A stretch of 64,000 bases of DNA from Ignavibacteria bacterium (GCA_016710985.1 JADJTX010000021.1:1-64000), one strand, 5' to 3'; shown: positions 17,550 to 27,833, numbered from the stretch's first letter. A program made the numbers and translations. Notes: generated by a model not told the origin, from the letters alone.

Positions 17550-18497
17550 ATGAAAAAATTAATTGTTTATGCCATTGCCGGTGTCATTATCTTTCTTATG
17601 TATCAGTATCCTTATGTCATGCTGAATCCGGGAGAGCTTGTTTCCGGTCATCAGGATCTGAAGGAAAAATGTTCATCGTGCCACCAGCCGTTTTGGGGAA
17701 TTGAAAATGACAGATGCGCTTCCTGTCATAAACCTTCGGAGATAGGATTAAAAAAAGTAAACCTCAGTGAAGCAAATTTCGGGAAACAGAAAATTTTATT
17801 CCATGATAAACTCGTAAATCAGAAGTGTGCATCATGTCATACTGATCACAAAGGTGTAAAACCTGATGTCTCATTGAATAGTTTTTCTCATGAAATGTTA
17901 TCAGCAGCAATCATAAATAAATGTAATGATTGTCACGGTTCACCTTCGGATAAACTGCATTCACGGTTATCAGCTGACTGCATTAAATGTCATAATACAA
18001 ACGGCTGGAAATCTTCAGTACTCTTCAGTCATGATATGATTCAGGGTGATAAGAACAATTGCATTTCATGTCATCAGAAACCCAATGATGCATTTCACCA
18101 GATGTCTGAAGATAACTGCAGTAAGTGTCATTCGACTTCCAAATGGACACCTTCAACATTTGATCACTCCTCATATTTTCTGCTTGATAAAGACCATAAC
18201 CCAAAATGTAATGTATGTCACACTGATAATAATTTTAAAACATATACATGCTACGGTTGTCACGAGCATAATCAAGGTAACATAATGGAGAAACACATAG
18301 AGGAAGGAATTCAGGATTTTAATAACTGTGTATCCTGTCACAAAAGCGGCAATGAGCATGACATCAGAATGGATGGAAAATCCGGGGAAGGCTCCAATCA
18401 AAAGGAAAATAAAGATCCGGAAGGATCAGAAAGTATTCAGAAAAATGACAAGAAGAAAGATCATGACAAAAAAGGTGAAAAAGAAGATGACGATTAA
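17550..18497 (+). CDS. Membrane-anchored decahaem cytochrome c
   Basis: 315 residues. The N-terminal hydrophobic segment (residues 3-20) serves as signal or anchor; ten CxxCH haem sites follow (CSSCH, CASCH twice, CNDCH, CIKCH, CISCH, CSKCH, CNVCH, CYGCH, CVSCH) with many extra His as distal ligands, then a highly charged Lys/Asp/Glu tail. It is a periplasmic multihaem electron-transfer protein of the class III/NapC-NrfH-like kind. The ATG at 17550 gives the anchor directly; a longer frame from 17466 overlaps the upstream gene and is not used. Paired with the b-type protein, it probably carries electrons from quinol to periplasmic or extracellular acceptors. The acceptor is unknown. Confidence 0.88.
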   Translation: MKKLIVYAIAGVIIFLMYQYPYVMLNPGELVSGHQDLKEKCSSCHQPFWGIENDRCASCHKPSEIGLKKVNLSEANFGKQKILFHDKLVNQKCASCHTDHKGVKPDVSLNSFSHEMLSAAIINKCNDCHGSPSDKLHSRLSADCIKCHNTNGWKSSVLFSHDMIQGDKNNCISCHQKPNDAFHQMSEDNCSKCHSTSKWTPSTFDHSSYFLLDKDHNPKCNVCHTDNNFKTYTCYGCHEHNQGNIMEKHIEEGIQDFNNCVSCHKSGNEHDIRMDGKSGEGSNQKENKDPEGSESIQKNDKKKDHDKKGEKEDDD

Positions 18498-18886
18498 TTA
18501 AGAATGTGTATCCTCTGTACGCATTTTTAGAACGCTGATAACGTTGATTTAACGGATGATCACTGATTTTTTCCAAAAAGTATTTTGATGAAACTTCAAA
18601 TTTTGCTACTATAGTAAATGCGTATGTACCTCTTTTACAGCTAATAATAAAATCCGCCGTATCCGTATAAATCCGTATGATCCGTGTTCTTTATTTTGTG
18701 ATGAATACAGGCATATGACAATTCCATGACAATTGACTTAATTGTTTCCGTTATATTTAAATTGGAGAAAACTGACCAAGGAGAAAATCTAATTCTCACA
18801 GATGAAGAAGTAGTATTTAAAGTCATCTATCTGATTTTACATGATACTTAATTAAATTAAAAATTTTGTAATGAAAGGGGAGAGAA
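18498..18886. other. Intergenic region with repeat and promoter
   Basis: No gene seen. 18650-18690 carries repeats of the type ATCCGTAT/ATCCGTGTTC, a dispersed low-complexity family. The promoter described at 18716-18759 follows, then an AT-rich leader and the ribosome binding site AAAGGGGAG (18874-18882). Confidence 0.7.
18716..18759 (+). promoter_or_regulatory. Promoter motif copy A: TGACAATT direct repeat plus TATATTTA
   Basis: TGACAATT (18716-18723), CCA, TGACAATT (18727-18734), 17 bases, TATATTTA (18752-18759). Same geometry as copies at 21367, 23341, 27942 (minus) and 48882. It drives the T9SS cargo gene at 18887. Confidence 0.7.
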
Positions 18887-21229
18887 ATGAAAAGACTAAT
18901 ATTTATAATACTGTTTGCAATATTTTTACTATCAAATAATTTATATGCCCAATGGCTGCCGGGCATAGGTTGGTCTGCCGGACGGGAATTGAATTCCAAC
19001 GGAGTTATTTACAGGTTTGGGTTTCCTCAATTAATTACTGACCCGGAGCAAAATGCAATCAATATAAATAAATCATCTGATATCACTGTCGCTTTCGGGC
19101 AGGATATGATTGTATCAACAATTAACAATTCCAACATTAAAGTTTACAGTTCACAATCGGGATTTATTAACTGCTCAGTTACTTTTGATAACGAACAAAA
19201 CAAAGCAGTCATAAATCCGGAGAATGAATTCAAAACCGGTGAAGAGATTTCCGTTACTTTAAAATCGGGTATTCAGTATTCAACCGGCGCAGGGATACAA
19301 CCGTTTGTATATCAATTTACCGCTGCGGCAACAAGCGGAACAGGAATCTACACTGAAACTTCTGTCATTGACAGCGGAGGTACAAAACCAACAGGCATAG
19401 CTGCCGGTGACATGGACTCAGACGGTGATGCAGACCTTATCATCGGAAAAGGAAATTTAATAAAGATCTATAAAAATAACGGAGCCGCTCTTTTTACAGA
19501 GCTTTCTTTTATCAATGAAAACGGATATTTCAAACCCGCAGATATTGATAACGACGGGGATCTTGATATTATTGTAAGCAGCACCGGTATGTTAAAGACG
19601 TTTATTAATGACGGAACCGGATCGTTCAGTTTTTTTAATTCATCCGAGGGCTCAGCAGGTGAAATTGCTGATCTTGACGGAGACGGAGATCTTGACATAG
19701 TTTTTAACGGGAACTATTCCTCATTAAGCTATATGCGCAATGTTATAATTGAAAAGAACAGCAACGGAATTTTCTCGATTGATACATCATATAATTTCAG
19801 TTCATGTCATCCGGGAAGTGAATGGGTCAGTAACCTGTCTGTTACTGATTTTAATAATGACGGGAAGCCGGACATATCAGAATATGAGTACGGGCTTGAC
19901 TGCAATGTCCTTGAACATTGTTACGGCTGCGGATATTTAATTACACTTAAAAATTCCGGAGGAAACAGGTTTACGGATCAGACAGTATTTACGAGTACAT
20001 TTGTGTGGGAAACTTATTCTATTTTTTACAAGTGTCTGCTTTTATCATTCAATAAGGATAATGATAATGATGCTGATTTTATTTCTCCTTTTTTTAATTT
20101 AACTAACCTGGGAAATGAAATATTTACTGATGATGATCCAATGCCCGGAATCATTTATTACGCGACAAAAGGAGATTATGACGGAGACGGGGATATTGAT
20201 ATTTCATCTCGTATGATAATTTTTAAGAATGACGGACAGGGAAATTTTTCCGAATACATAGTTAATGATATTAACATTAATACAATGGAACCGGTATCTG
20301 CTGATTTTGATAATAACGGGTCATTGGATTTTGCCGGTGTCAGGGATAACAGTAACGGAGTTTCTGTACTTCTTAATGACTACTATTGTCCTCATCCTCA
20401 GTACTCAATCTCAGGCGATTCCGTGATTGACATAGGGTCAACAGAAAATATTTTTGTAAGCCCGACTGACAACGGATACTGGGAAATATTAAATTACGAC
20501 AGTACTCAGGCGTCAATTCAGGGAAGCTCATCGGGAGATACTGTTTTGGTTTCTGCAGGTGAACAGATTGGACATTTCGAATTATACTTTAATGCATATT
20601 ATGAATGCGGCGGTGATACACAGATATCAAAGCATGTTGACATTGATTTTCCTTTGCCTGTTGAACTTACATCTTTCACTTTTCGCATTACCGGTACAGA
20701 TGTTATTTTAATCTGGTCTACATCCGCTGAGGTCAACAACCATGGTTTTGATATAGAGAAATTTAATGTAAATGGAAACGAACCGATGATATGGAAAAGG
20801 ATCGGATTTGTTCAGGGAAACGGATCTGACTCATCGTATCATAGTTATGAATTTATCGATAAAGGTATAGTTTCGGGAAAGTACATGTACAGACTAAAGC
20901 AGCTGGACTATAACGGCAATTTTAAATACTATGATCTTGAACATGAAGTTGTAATCGGGATACCGGATAAATTTAATTTGTCACAGAATTTTCCGAATCC
21001 TTTTAATCCAAAGACAGTAATTTATTATTCGTTAACCGAGAATCGTTTTACTGAATTAATAATATTTGATGTTCAGGGAAAGGAAGCCATGACTCTTGTA
21101 AATGAAAAGCAAGATCCGGGAATATACCGTGTAGAGCTTGACGGGAGCCGGTTGCCGAGCGGTGTGTATTTCTATAAACTTACTTCCGGTGAATTTACGG
21201 ATACAAAGCGAATGATCTTGATAAAGTAA
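18887..21229 (+). CDS. FG-GAP/VCBS-repeat T9SS cargo protein with Ig-like domain
   Basis: 780 residues, secreted. Signal peptide 1-21 (ending NLYAQ). A Big_5 (SbsA-type) Ig-like domain spans about 40-145. FG-GAP/VCBS repeats with calcium-binding-style loops follow (DMDSDGDADL, DIDNDGDLDI, DLDGDGDLDI, DFNNDGKPDI, DYDGDGDIDI, DFDNNGSLDF) at about 165-500, which fold as a beta-propeller. A further beta-rich domain and a type IX sorting domain (NLSQNFPNPFNPKT ... GVYFYKL ... TKRMILIK) complete it. Start supported by a strong ribosome binding site. Likely surface-bound and adhesive. Its sorting domain lacks the heptamer-derived stretch seen in the other cargo proteins. Promoter copy A lies upstream and a palindrome overlaps the stop. 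Confidence 0.88.
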   Translation: MKRLIFIILFAIFLLSNNLYAQWLPGIGWSAGRELNSNGVIYRFGFPQLITDPEQNAININKSSDITVAFGQDMIVSTINNSNIKVYSSQSGFINCSVTFDNEQNKAVINPENEFKTGEEISVTLKSGIQYSTGAGIQPFVYQFTAAATSGTGIYTETSVIDSGGTKPTGIAAGDMDSDGDADLIIGKGNLIKIYKNNGAALFTELSFINENGYFKPADIDNDGDLDIIVSSTGMLKTFINDGTGSFSFFNSSEGSAGEIADLDGDGDLDIVFNGNYSSLSYMRNVIIEKNSNGIFSIDTSYNFSSCHPGSEWVSNLSVTDFNNDGKPDISEYEYGLDCNVLEHCYGCGYLITLKNSGGNRFTDQTVFTSTFVWETYSIFYKCLLLSFNKDNDNDADFISPFFNLTNLGNEIFTDDDPMPGIIYYATKGDYDGDGDIDISSRMIIFKNDGQGNFSEYIVNDININTMEPVSADFDNNGSLDFAGVRDNSNGVSVLLNDYYCPHPQYSISGDSVIDIGSTENIFVSPTDNGYWEILNYDSTQASIQGSSSGDTVLVSAGEQIGHFELYFNAYYECGGDTQISKHVDIDFPLPVELTSFTFRITGTDVILIWSTSAEVNNHGFDIEKFNVNGNEPMIWKRIGFVQGNGSDSSYHSYEFIDKGIVSGKYMYRLKQLDYNGNFKYYDLEHEVVIGIPDKFNLSQNFPNPFNPKTVIYYSLTENRFTELIIFDVQGKEAMTLVNEKQDPGIYRVELDGSRLPSGVYFYKLTSGEFTDTKRMILIK

Positions 21230-21340
21230 GGACATTTGTCCTGTGATAAACCAAACGAATGTTAGCCACACAGGTACATAGTTCACATAGTTGAAACCAA
21301 TACAAAAATAAAGTTACTATGTTTCTATGTGACTATGTGG
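21229..21340. terminator. Palindrome AGGACA/TGTCCT and long inverted repeat after the FG-GAP gene
   Basis: AGGACATTTGTCCT (21229-21242) overlaps the stop codon and recurs at 25779-25792 and 26017-26030. A longer imperfect inverted pair follows (CACATAGTTGAAACC near 21284 against GTTACTATG ... CTATGTGACTATGTGG to 21340) and could form a terminator hairpin ahead of the T-containing stretch. Confidence 0.45.
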
Positions 21341-21366
21341 TTAAAAATTTTTGAGAAGACTTCTTC

Positions 21367-21410
21367 TGACAATTCCGTGACAACTGTAAGATATATTTCA
21401 GATAATTTTG
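21367..21410 (+). promoter_or_regulatory. Promoter motif copy C: TGACAATT direct repeat plus TAATTTTG
   Basis: TGACAATT (21367-21374), CCG, TGACAACT (21378-21385), 17 bases, TAATTTTG (21403-21410). A start site near 21415 would leave about 20 bases of leader before the radical SAM gene. Confidence 0.7.
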
Positions 21411-21434
21411 AATAACTGAAAAAGCATACAGATC

Positions 21435-22763
21435 ATGAAAAAGAAAGGTTACATCATACAGCCGACTTACAGAAAAATGAACGGCAGGAAAGTCAAAGGA
21501 TGGAACCAGTTCAATCACTCATACAACATCCCGATGTTAAGCGGAGCCATCCCCGCTGACTGGGAAATAATAACCTGCATAGAATATTTCGAAGAAATAG
21601 ATTTCGATACAGACGCTGACTTAATTATTCTCTTATGCATGGGATATGATATTCTATATGCTAAAGAGATAGCAGACAAATTCAAAAAAAGGGGAAAGAC
21701 TCTTATCTTCGGTTCACATCTGGATGAGTTCAGTGAAAAGATAATGTCCGGATCAACAGATTCTGTCTTTCACGGATCCGCGGGAAAACGCGAAATGAAA
21801 TGCATTCTTGAAGATGCTCTGAACGGCAGACTGAAAAAAGTTTATGAATTCGGAATGGACCTGAATTATCCGTTTGACTACTCGACAATTAAAGACATAA
21901 AGATGCCTTATATTCAGGCAATCATGGGAATGGGCTGCAGGAATAACTGCGATTATTGCTGCACTGCAGGTGTGTATAAAGGTAAATACAGAATGAGGAA
22001 GTTAGAATTTGTGATCAATGATCTGATACAGATCAGCAAACTAAATAGGGTCGTTGCATTTAACGATTCCAACATTTATAACAACGCGCTGTATCTGAGA
22101 AAATTATGCAGAGAGATCACGGCAAGTAAGATCGGTATCAAGTGGGGAGGGCAGGCAACGATTGACATAGGTAATGATGATGAGACTTTATCTGCACTGT
22201 ATGAATCGGGATGCAGAATTCTTTATGTCGGATTTGAAAGTTTGTCGCGTCAGAATCTTAAAGACATGTCAAAGAATTTTGATCCGGAAAATTACAGGGA
22301 TCTTATAAAAAAAATCAGAAGTCACGGGATACTGGTAGCCGGATATTTCATGTTCGGATTTGATGATGACACTGCAGATACATTTCTCAATACCTGGGAA
22401 TTCATTAAAGACACCAAAATTACTTTACCTTTACTCAATGTGCTTCTGCCCGTACCGGGAACAGTTGTATATGAAAGACTTAAAAAACAAAACCGCCTTC
22501 GTTTTCCGGATGAAAAAGAGTTCGGAGATGTAAGACCTCTCTATAGTGTGCCTTGTTATAAAAGTTATTTCATACCAAATAATATTTCGCGTGAAGAACT
22601 TGAAATGCAGTATCTTGAACTTTACAGAAAAGTAAGCAGGATCCCGGACATGTTAAAAAGATCAATATCTTCAAACCCGGTTGACTCACTCAAATTCTTT
22701 ATTATGAATTACGGATTGAGAAAGGAATACAGGAAAATGATGAGTGAGACAGTTAAAAGTTGA
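21435..22763 (+). CDS. B12-binding-type radical SAM protein
   Basis: 442 residues. The N-terminal ~130 residues have a Rossmann-like layout of the cobalamin-binding kind (DADLIILLCMGYDILYAKEIADKFKKRGKTLIFG). The radical SAM core starts at about 150 with the cluster motif C-x3-C-x2-C (CRNNCDYC), followed by VVAFNDSN, WGGQATIDI, YVGFESL and GYFMFGFDDDT, as in the B12-dependent radical SAM superfamily that includes MiaB-like, methyl- and ring-rearranging enzymes. It cleaves S-adenosylmethionine to drive a radical reaction; the substrate is unknown. The downstream membrane lipoprotein gene overlaps its 3' end, so they form one unit. It shares its promoter type with fabZ, which hints at a lipid or envelope role. 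Confidence 0.8.
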   Translation: MKKKGYIIQPTYRKMNGRKVKGWNQFNHSYNIPMLSGAIPADWEIITCIEYFEEIDFDTDADLIILLCMGYDILYAKEIADKFKKRGKTLIFGSHLDEFSEKIMSGSTDSVFHGSAGKREMKCILEDALNGRLKKVYEFGMDLNYPFDYSTIKDIKMPYIQAIMGMGCRNNCDYCCTAGVYKGKYRMRKLEFVINDLIQISKLNRVVAFNDSNIYNNALYLRKLCREITASKIGIKWGGQATIDIGNDDETLSALYESGCRILYVGFESLSRQNLKDMSKNFDPENYRDLIKKIRSHGILVAGYFMFGFDDDTADTFLNTWEFIKDTKITLPLLNVLLPVPGTVVYERLKKQNRLRFPDEKEFGDVRPLYSVPCYKSYFIPNNISREELEMQYLELYRKVSRIPDMLKRSISSNPVDSLKFFIMNYGLRKEYRKMMSETVKS

Positions 22764-22786
22764 AAGTTGAAAGAGAAAGGTTTATT

Positions 22787-23266
22787 GTGATATATAAATT
22801 AGTAAATACTCGAAAGTTGATATTGATTAGAGCAGTGGTTAATTACATACTAATTATTTATTGCATTACTGCAGCCAGTAGCTGTATGACGACGACAGAA
22901 AGTTTGATAGTCCCGCCGGATTCTCTTAAATCAGGATATCTTACTGAAATCTCGAAATTACAACTTAAAAACGGAAAACTCATAGACTGTATGGATAAAT
23001 TAATTCACATTCAAAAGGAATCGGATTCTGCAGAATTTATCGTCATTGAATATGCCGGTATACCGGATACAGTCAAAGAAGGCAGCAAGGGTTATATTTA
23101 TAATACGAGGATGAGTGAAATGAAAATTCAGCTCAGTGATGTTCAGAAAATTTATCAGGATAAATCAAAGGTCAATGCACCGCTGACAGTGCTTATGGTA
23201 TTTGGCAGTATATTTGTGTTTGGCATTCTGCTTATGGTTATATCCGGCGGTCCGTTTGGAAATTAG
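22787..23266 (+). CDS. Small membrane-anchored lipoprotein-like protein
   Basis: About 159 residues from the GTG at 22787, which has the ribosome binding site GAAAGG six bases upstream; a TTG at 22760 overlapping the radical SAM gene is also possible. N-terminal hydrophobic segment ending ITAASSC (a weak lipobox), then VPPDSLKSGYLTEISKLQLKNGKLIDC, a beta-rich stretch, the segment MKIQLSDVQKIYQDKSKVN, and a C-terminal membrane helix (VLMVFGSIFVFGILLMVISGG). The order 'Cys, PDSLKSG, LKNGKxIxx, DVQxI, membrane helix' is the same as in the N-terminal half of the lipoproteins at 51890-57379, so I place it as a short member of that family. Function unknown. Confidence 0.65.
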   Translation: MIYKLVNTRKLILIRAVVNYILIIYCITAASSCMTTTESLIVPPDSLKSGYLTEISKLQLKNGKLIDCMDKLIHIQKESDSAEFIVIEYAGIPDTVKEGSKGYIYNTRMSEMKIQLSDVQKIYQDKSKVNAPLTVLMVFGSIFVFGILLMVISGGPFGN

Positions 23267-23340
23267 AGTGAATCAGTAAAATTCTCCGGAGCTTCAATAT
23301 CCCCAATTTAAACAACAAACTAATTATTGTTCTTTTCTTA

Positions 23341-23384
23341 TGACAATTCTATGACAATTCAAAATTTCAGATTATTTAAATTTG
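23341..23384 (+). promoter_or_regulatory. Promoter motif copy B: TGACAATT direct repeat plus TAAATTTG
   Basis: TGACAATT (23341-23348), CTA, TGACAATT (23352-23359), 17 bases, TAAATTTG (23377-23384). Confidence 0.7.
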
Positions 23385-23471
23385 GTCAGAAATAAAACGA
23401 AAATCAGCAACTGATAATAATCATATTTTTTAATGACATGAATCATACTTGTTAATTAAAAAATTTATTCG

Positions 23472-23543
23472 AGCGTAGTTTATTTTTACAGCCTCACTGC
23501 CGGTGAGTTTACGGATACGACGAGGATGATGCTTGTTAAATGA
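23472..23543 (+). pseudogene. Orphan T9SS sorting-domain tail
   Basis: The frame reads SVVYFYSLTAGEFTDTTRMMLVK and a stop, the last 24 codons of a type IX sorting domain, with no cargo domain in front. It is most like the ends of the genes at 59124 and 62071 (MMLVK). It is left over from a deleted or recombined cargo gene, between promoter B and the intact cargo gene at 23609. Confidence 0.75.
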
Positions 23544-23608
23544 CAATTATCAATTATCAATTATCAATGTTCATTATTATTTATTCATTAAAGAAAGAGG
23601 TTATTCAA

Positions 23609-25779
23609 ATGAAAAAGATATATGCATTTGCTTTACTATTCATTTTAAATTTTTCAACGGTATCAGCGCAGGGAACATGGCAGTGGCAGAATCCCCTGCC
23701 GCAAGGAAACAATTTAAATTCAATTACTTTCATTAACAGTTCAACTGGATATTCAGCCGGAGATGCCGGTATGATAATGAAGACGACCGATGCGGGCGTA
23801 AGCTGGTCAATTCTGAAATCCGGTACTTACAACAGGCTTGCTTCAGTTGATTTTACTGATCAGCAGAACACCGGATATGCAGTTGGTTCAAATGGAATAA
23901 TCCTTAAAACTACAGATGCAGGTTTGACCTGGGCTGATATATCTCAGAACAACGAGGAAGTTTACTATTGTGTAAATTTTCCGACTGACAATCTGACCGG
24001 TTATTTAACCGGTGTAAAAACAACAGATACACTCGGAGTCATTTATAAAACAATTAATGGCGGGGTAAGTTGGCTTCCGTTGAACCCCGGAATAAACGGA
24101 GTATTCAATGAAATTGATTTTCCGGAAAACAGCAATACAGGTTATGTCTGCGGAAGAGATTACAGTAATGTAAATCCCATAATTTTAAAAACTACAAACG
24201 GAGGTACAACATGGATTAATCAGAGTCAGGGGCTGACGGGTACTTTTTATTCGATGTGTTTTCCGCAAAACAGTCAGACGGGATATGTCACGGGATATCC
24301 GGGAAAGATTTATAAAACAACAAACGGAGGAACAAACTGGATATCACAATTGTCCGGGTCAACTGCACAATTCTATTCAATTGATTTTCCGGGAGATGAT
24401 CAGACAGGAGTTGTAGTTGGTACATTCGGATATTATATGCGAACTTCTAATGGTGGAGTTAACTGGACAGGTTACACTGTACCGGATCCAAATAGTACTT
24501 TCATGTATTCCGTTTCTTTTCTAAATGCAAACACCGGAGTTACTGGAGGAATGACAGGTGCTTTGTTAAAGACTACTGATTCAGGAATTTCCTGGTACAG
24601 CATAAGGAGCGGACCTGCCAAATGGACCGAATCAGTTTGCTTCCCTGTAAACAGTCAGACAGGATATGTATGCGGGTCAGGTATGATAATGAAAACAACT
24701 AACTCAGGTACCGAATGGCTACCGCAATCGGCAGAGGGTAATACAGTAATGTTTGAGGAAATATTATTTCCTTTCGATAATCAAACAGGTTACGTCGTTG
24801 GCAGCTCCGGAAGAATCTACAAGACTATAGACGGCGGACAGAATTGGGTCCGGCAAATTGTAATTGGAGTGGGAGGTGATTTTAATGATATTAGCTTTCC
24901 GGTAAATGCAAATACAGGATACATCTGTGGTGACATGGTCATTCTCAAAACTACTAATGGAGGTGACAATTGGGAACGAATGAGTTCGCTGGCAATTTAT
25001 TTCAACTCTATAAGTTTTCCGGTTGATAATGAAACAGGATATGTATGCGGTGAATCGGGATCTTCAGGCAGTATTTATAAAACGACAAATGGAGGTGTTA
25101 ACTGGATTCTACAGAATACAGGACTTGTCATGGGCTTTGTTGATATTCAGTTTCCGAATGATGTTCAAAACGGATACGCTGTTGAATGGGCAGGCAAGAT
25201 ATTCCGAACTACAAATGGTGGGACTAACTGGATTGCATACCAATCAGGTGTGAATACGTACGGGATCTGCTTCCTGAAAATAATCTGACAGGATATGTTT
25301 CAGGGGGAAGTTATGGTGCATCCTATCTGCTGAAGACGACAGACGGCGGTCAAATCTGGGACAAACTAAATATTCCTTACAATAATCAGATTACTGCGGG
25401 TTTGTTTTCCGCATAATTTTGATACAGGTTTGTCGTTGGAGTCACAGGAGCAATTTTAAAAACAAATGACGGCGGAGGATTTGTTGGTATCAGTGTGATC
25501 AGTGAGAACATTCCGGAGCAATATTTTCTGGGTCAGAATTATCCTAATCCTTTCAACCCGGTCACGAAGATCAATTACGAATTACGAGTTACGAGTTACG
25601 CAGAGCTTGTAGTATATGATGTTTTGGGTAAGGAAGTTACTACACTTGTAAATGTAAAGCAAAGTCCGGGTACGTATCAGGTTGAGTTTGACGGAAGCGG
25701 ATTACCAAGCGGAGTTTATTTTTACAGAATTAATGCAGGTGAGTTTACGGAGACGAAGAGGATGATACTTGTGAAATAG
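23609..25779 (+). CDS. YCF48/BNR-like repeat T9SS cargo protein (frameshifted near the 3' end)
   Basis: About 723 residues when reconstructed. Signal peptide 1-22 (ending TVSAQG). About fourteen repeats of the YCF48/BNR-like beta-propeller type follow (pattern FPxNxQTGYVxGxxGxIxKTTNGGxxW), then a type IX sorting domain (FLGQNYPNPFNPVTK ... GVYFYRINAGEFTETKRMILVK). Start chosen at the ATG with AAGAAAGAGG eight bases upstream; the frame is open to 23540. The main frame stops at 25288, but the repeats continue in other frames (PENNLTGYVSGGSYG ..., then FVVGVTGAILKTNDGG), with indels near 25275, 25415 and 25430. The sorting-domain stretch 25570-25600 consists of reversed GTAACTC/GTAATTC heptamers. 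Probably surface-exposed; ligand unknown. Confidence 0.82.
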
Positions 25780-26030
25780 TGACATTTGTCCTGAGATAAA
25801 ACTATTAAATGACGAATCTAACAATAAAAAAATATATTAAACACCGTAGGGATAAAATATTGGTAACAATTCGGGGGGAATATTTTAATGCATATTGTCA
25901 AACTGCCTTATATTCAATCCCTACGGGATTAATTTCGTGTGTCATTAATTTCTACCAAACATAACATCCCTACGGGAATTGATTCGGTTTGCTTAATTGT
26001 TTGATCAACAAGTCATAGGACAAATGTCCT
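25779..26030. repeat. Palindrome-flanked block with CCCTACGGG inverted repeats
   Basis: Bounded by GTGACATTTGTCCT (25779-25792) and AGGACAAATGTCCT (26017-26030). Inside are ACCGTAGGGAT (25843-25853), ATCCCTACGGGAT (25917-25929) and ATCCCTACGGGAATT (25966-25980), forming potential hairpins. No open frame. It looks like a non-coding mobile or REP-type block; 25780-26137 otherwise holds nothing recognisable. Confidence 0.55.
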
Positions 26031-26137
26031 GATTGTAAGTAATACAATGTTCAATGTCTTTGATTCCTGTTGAACAGAATTGTTTTAATACTTTGTTCAG
26101 CAAACTGATACTATTAAATGATAAATGATAACTGACT

Positions 26138-27363
26138 TCAGCTTCCCCACCCGTCTTTTAAAACCCTCGCAGCATTCTCACCTAAAATTTTTTTAACATT
26201 CCCGTTTGAAATTCCTTCTTTCATTAAAGCTTCTGTCAGGCGGGGAAAATTAATGTAATCAGCAAGGTCATCACATGGATCTGTAAAACCGTCCAGGTCA
26301 GTTCCAATGGATATATAATCAAAGATTCCGTTACTAACTCAATATGCTTGATTGTCCTGACTATATGTTTTATTCCGGCTTCATATTCAAAAATTGAATC
26401 TTCAATTCCGGTAAGCCAGTAGTTATTAAATATAATGCCGATTGTACCGTTACAGTCTTTGATTTTTAATATCTCTTCATCCGAAACATTTAACTGCTTA
26501 TTATAAAAGTGCTGAATTCCGGTATGTGAGAAAACTAATGGTCTCTTTGAAGATCCGCGTGAATTATTAATTACAAAAATCTGATCCCTTGCTGTTTTAT
26601 TTGAGTGAACCAAATCAACTATCATTCCTATGTCAAGCATTTTCTTAACTACTTCCTGCCCGACATACGAAAGTCCTTCATCATCATTAAAATCATAATT
26701 AAAAAATAATCCCTGAATAACTATTGGAGGTAAACCCTGTGTTGACTCCACTATGTTATTTCTAAAAAAATGTCCGAGAGTCATCAGACAAACACCCCTT
26801 GAAAAAAAGTTCTGAAGTCTGATCAGATAATCATCAAGATTATCATAATGTCTTCCTAAGCTGTGCGCTCCTTCGATGCTGTGCAAGACAACTATATTAC
26901 CGTCATCAACAGCATCATTAAATTCACTGTAGCTCTTTGGAATAGTAATTTTTTCACCCTGCACAATTAATTCTTCAATTTGATTTTCAAATTTATCAAG
27001 TATCTGTAAAGTCTGCAAATATGGAGTTTCCGGAGTGTCAGTATTTTCTACACCTCTTATTACTTCAGGGAAGAATAAATCCAAAACAGGCTCAACAAAA
27101 GGAATTAAATTACAATATTTTTCAAATCCGTTTTCGGGTAAATAAACAGAAGAAAAGATTGCGTCGACACCTCCTTTTTTCATCTTGGGTAAAGTAACCT
27201 GAGTTGTGAAGGGATCAAAACCTTTGCTCTTTACCGGGTGATCAGGAGGAAATTCCTGTTTGAACTTTCTGTCAAACAAATACGATTTTAACGAAGGATG
27301 ACAATGGATATCCATCACTAATGATTCGTTATGTAATTTTAAAGCTTCAGCACTTATACTCAT
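26138..27363 (-). CDS. Membrane dipeptidase (peptidase M19 family, frameshifted near the C-terminus)
   Basis: About 408 residues when reconstructed. M19 enzymes are zinc dipeptidases of the amidohydrolase fold. Motifs: DIHCHP at residues 18-23 (HxH where classical members have HxD), SIEGAHSLG (bridging Glu), DLVHSN and FSHTGI (metal His), and IGTDLDGF (Asp). The single open frame ends at 26236, but from about 26330 the correct C-terminus is read one base off (SNGIFDYISIGTDLDGFTD ... NVKKILGENAARVLKDGW) to a TGA at 26138-26140, so one base is missing around GTTAGTAACGG. No signal peptide is seen. It stands alone and probably cleaves dipeptides or related amides. Confidence 0.85.
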
Positions 27364-27450
27364 GATATTAAATGATTTAAATTAGAAAAAATATTTATAG
27401 AATTGAACTTTGAGTTTTAAACATGGAGGATATCTTTTTATAATCCAGAC

Positions 27451-27833
27451 TTAAAAATTAAACTTGTCAACCAGACTACCATCAATAATGACTCTTATTT
27501 CATAAAAATTTTTATTTGTTGTAGTTCCGTCGGATGAAGTAATAGTTTCGGATATCCTGTAACCGTTCATTATTACTGTTTTTCCACGGTACATTCCTTT
27601 TTGATAAATGATCTTTTCATCGTCGGAAAAGTCTCTGATAAAACCACGGAATCATTTATTACACACATATACGCAGGCATCCACTTTTTTAAAGGATGTT
27701 TTTCTATGACCTTAACACTCCAGCTCTCCCCGCCCTCCGCATTCCTGTAAGAGCTCATTTGCGTTGATGAAGAGCAGCCATTCATAATCAGAAAAATCAC
27801 AAATAGTAAATATTTTAAATTTAAGTTTCTCAT
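27451..27833 (-). CDS. Small lipoprotein (frameshifted)
   Basis: About 127 residues. N-terminal signal with lipobox IMNGC (Cys about residue 20), then SSSTQMSSYRNAEGGESWSVKVIEKHPLKKW. The first frame stops at 27573, but a frame one base away continues RDFSDDEKIIYQKGMYRGKTVIMNGYRI ... VIIDGSLVDKFNF to the TAA at 27451. A missing T in the GTGGTTTT run near 27650 accounts for it. I do not recognise the family. It is preceded on its own strand by promoter copy E, so it belongs with the other units sharing that promoter. Confidence 0.65.

Larger units (their letters stand above)
23267..23608. other. Intergenic region with promoter and cargo-gene remnant
   Basis: It holds promoter copy B (23341-23384), an AT-rich leader, the orphan sorting-domain tail (23472-23543) and three caattat heptamers (23543-23565). 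The ribosome binding site AAGAAAGAGG (23591-23600) belongs to the gene at 23609. Confidence 0.7.
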
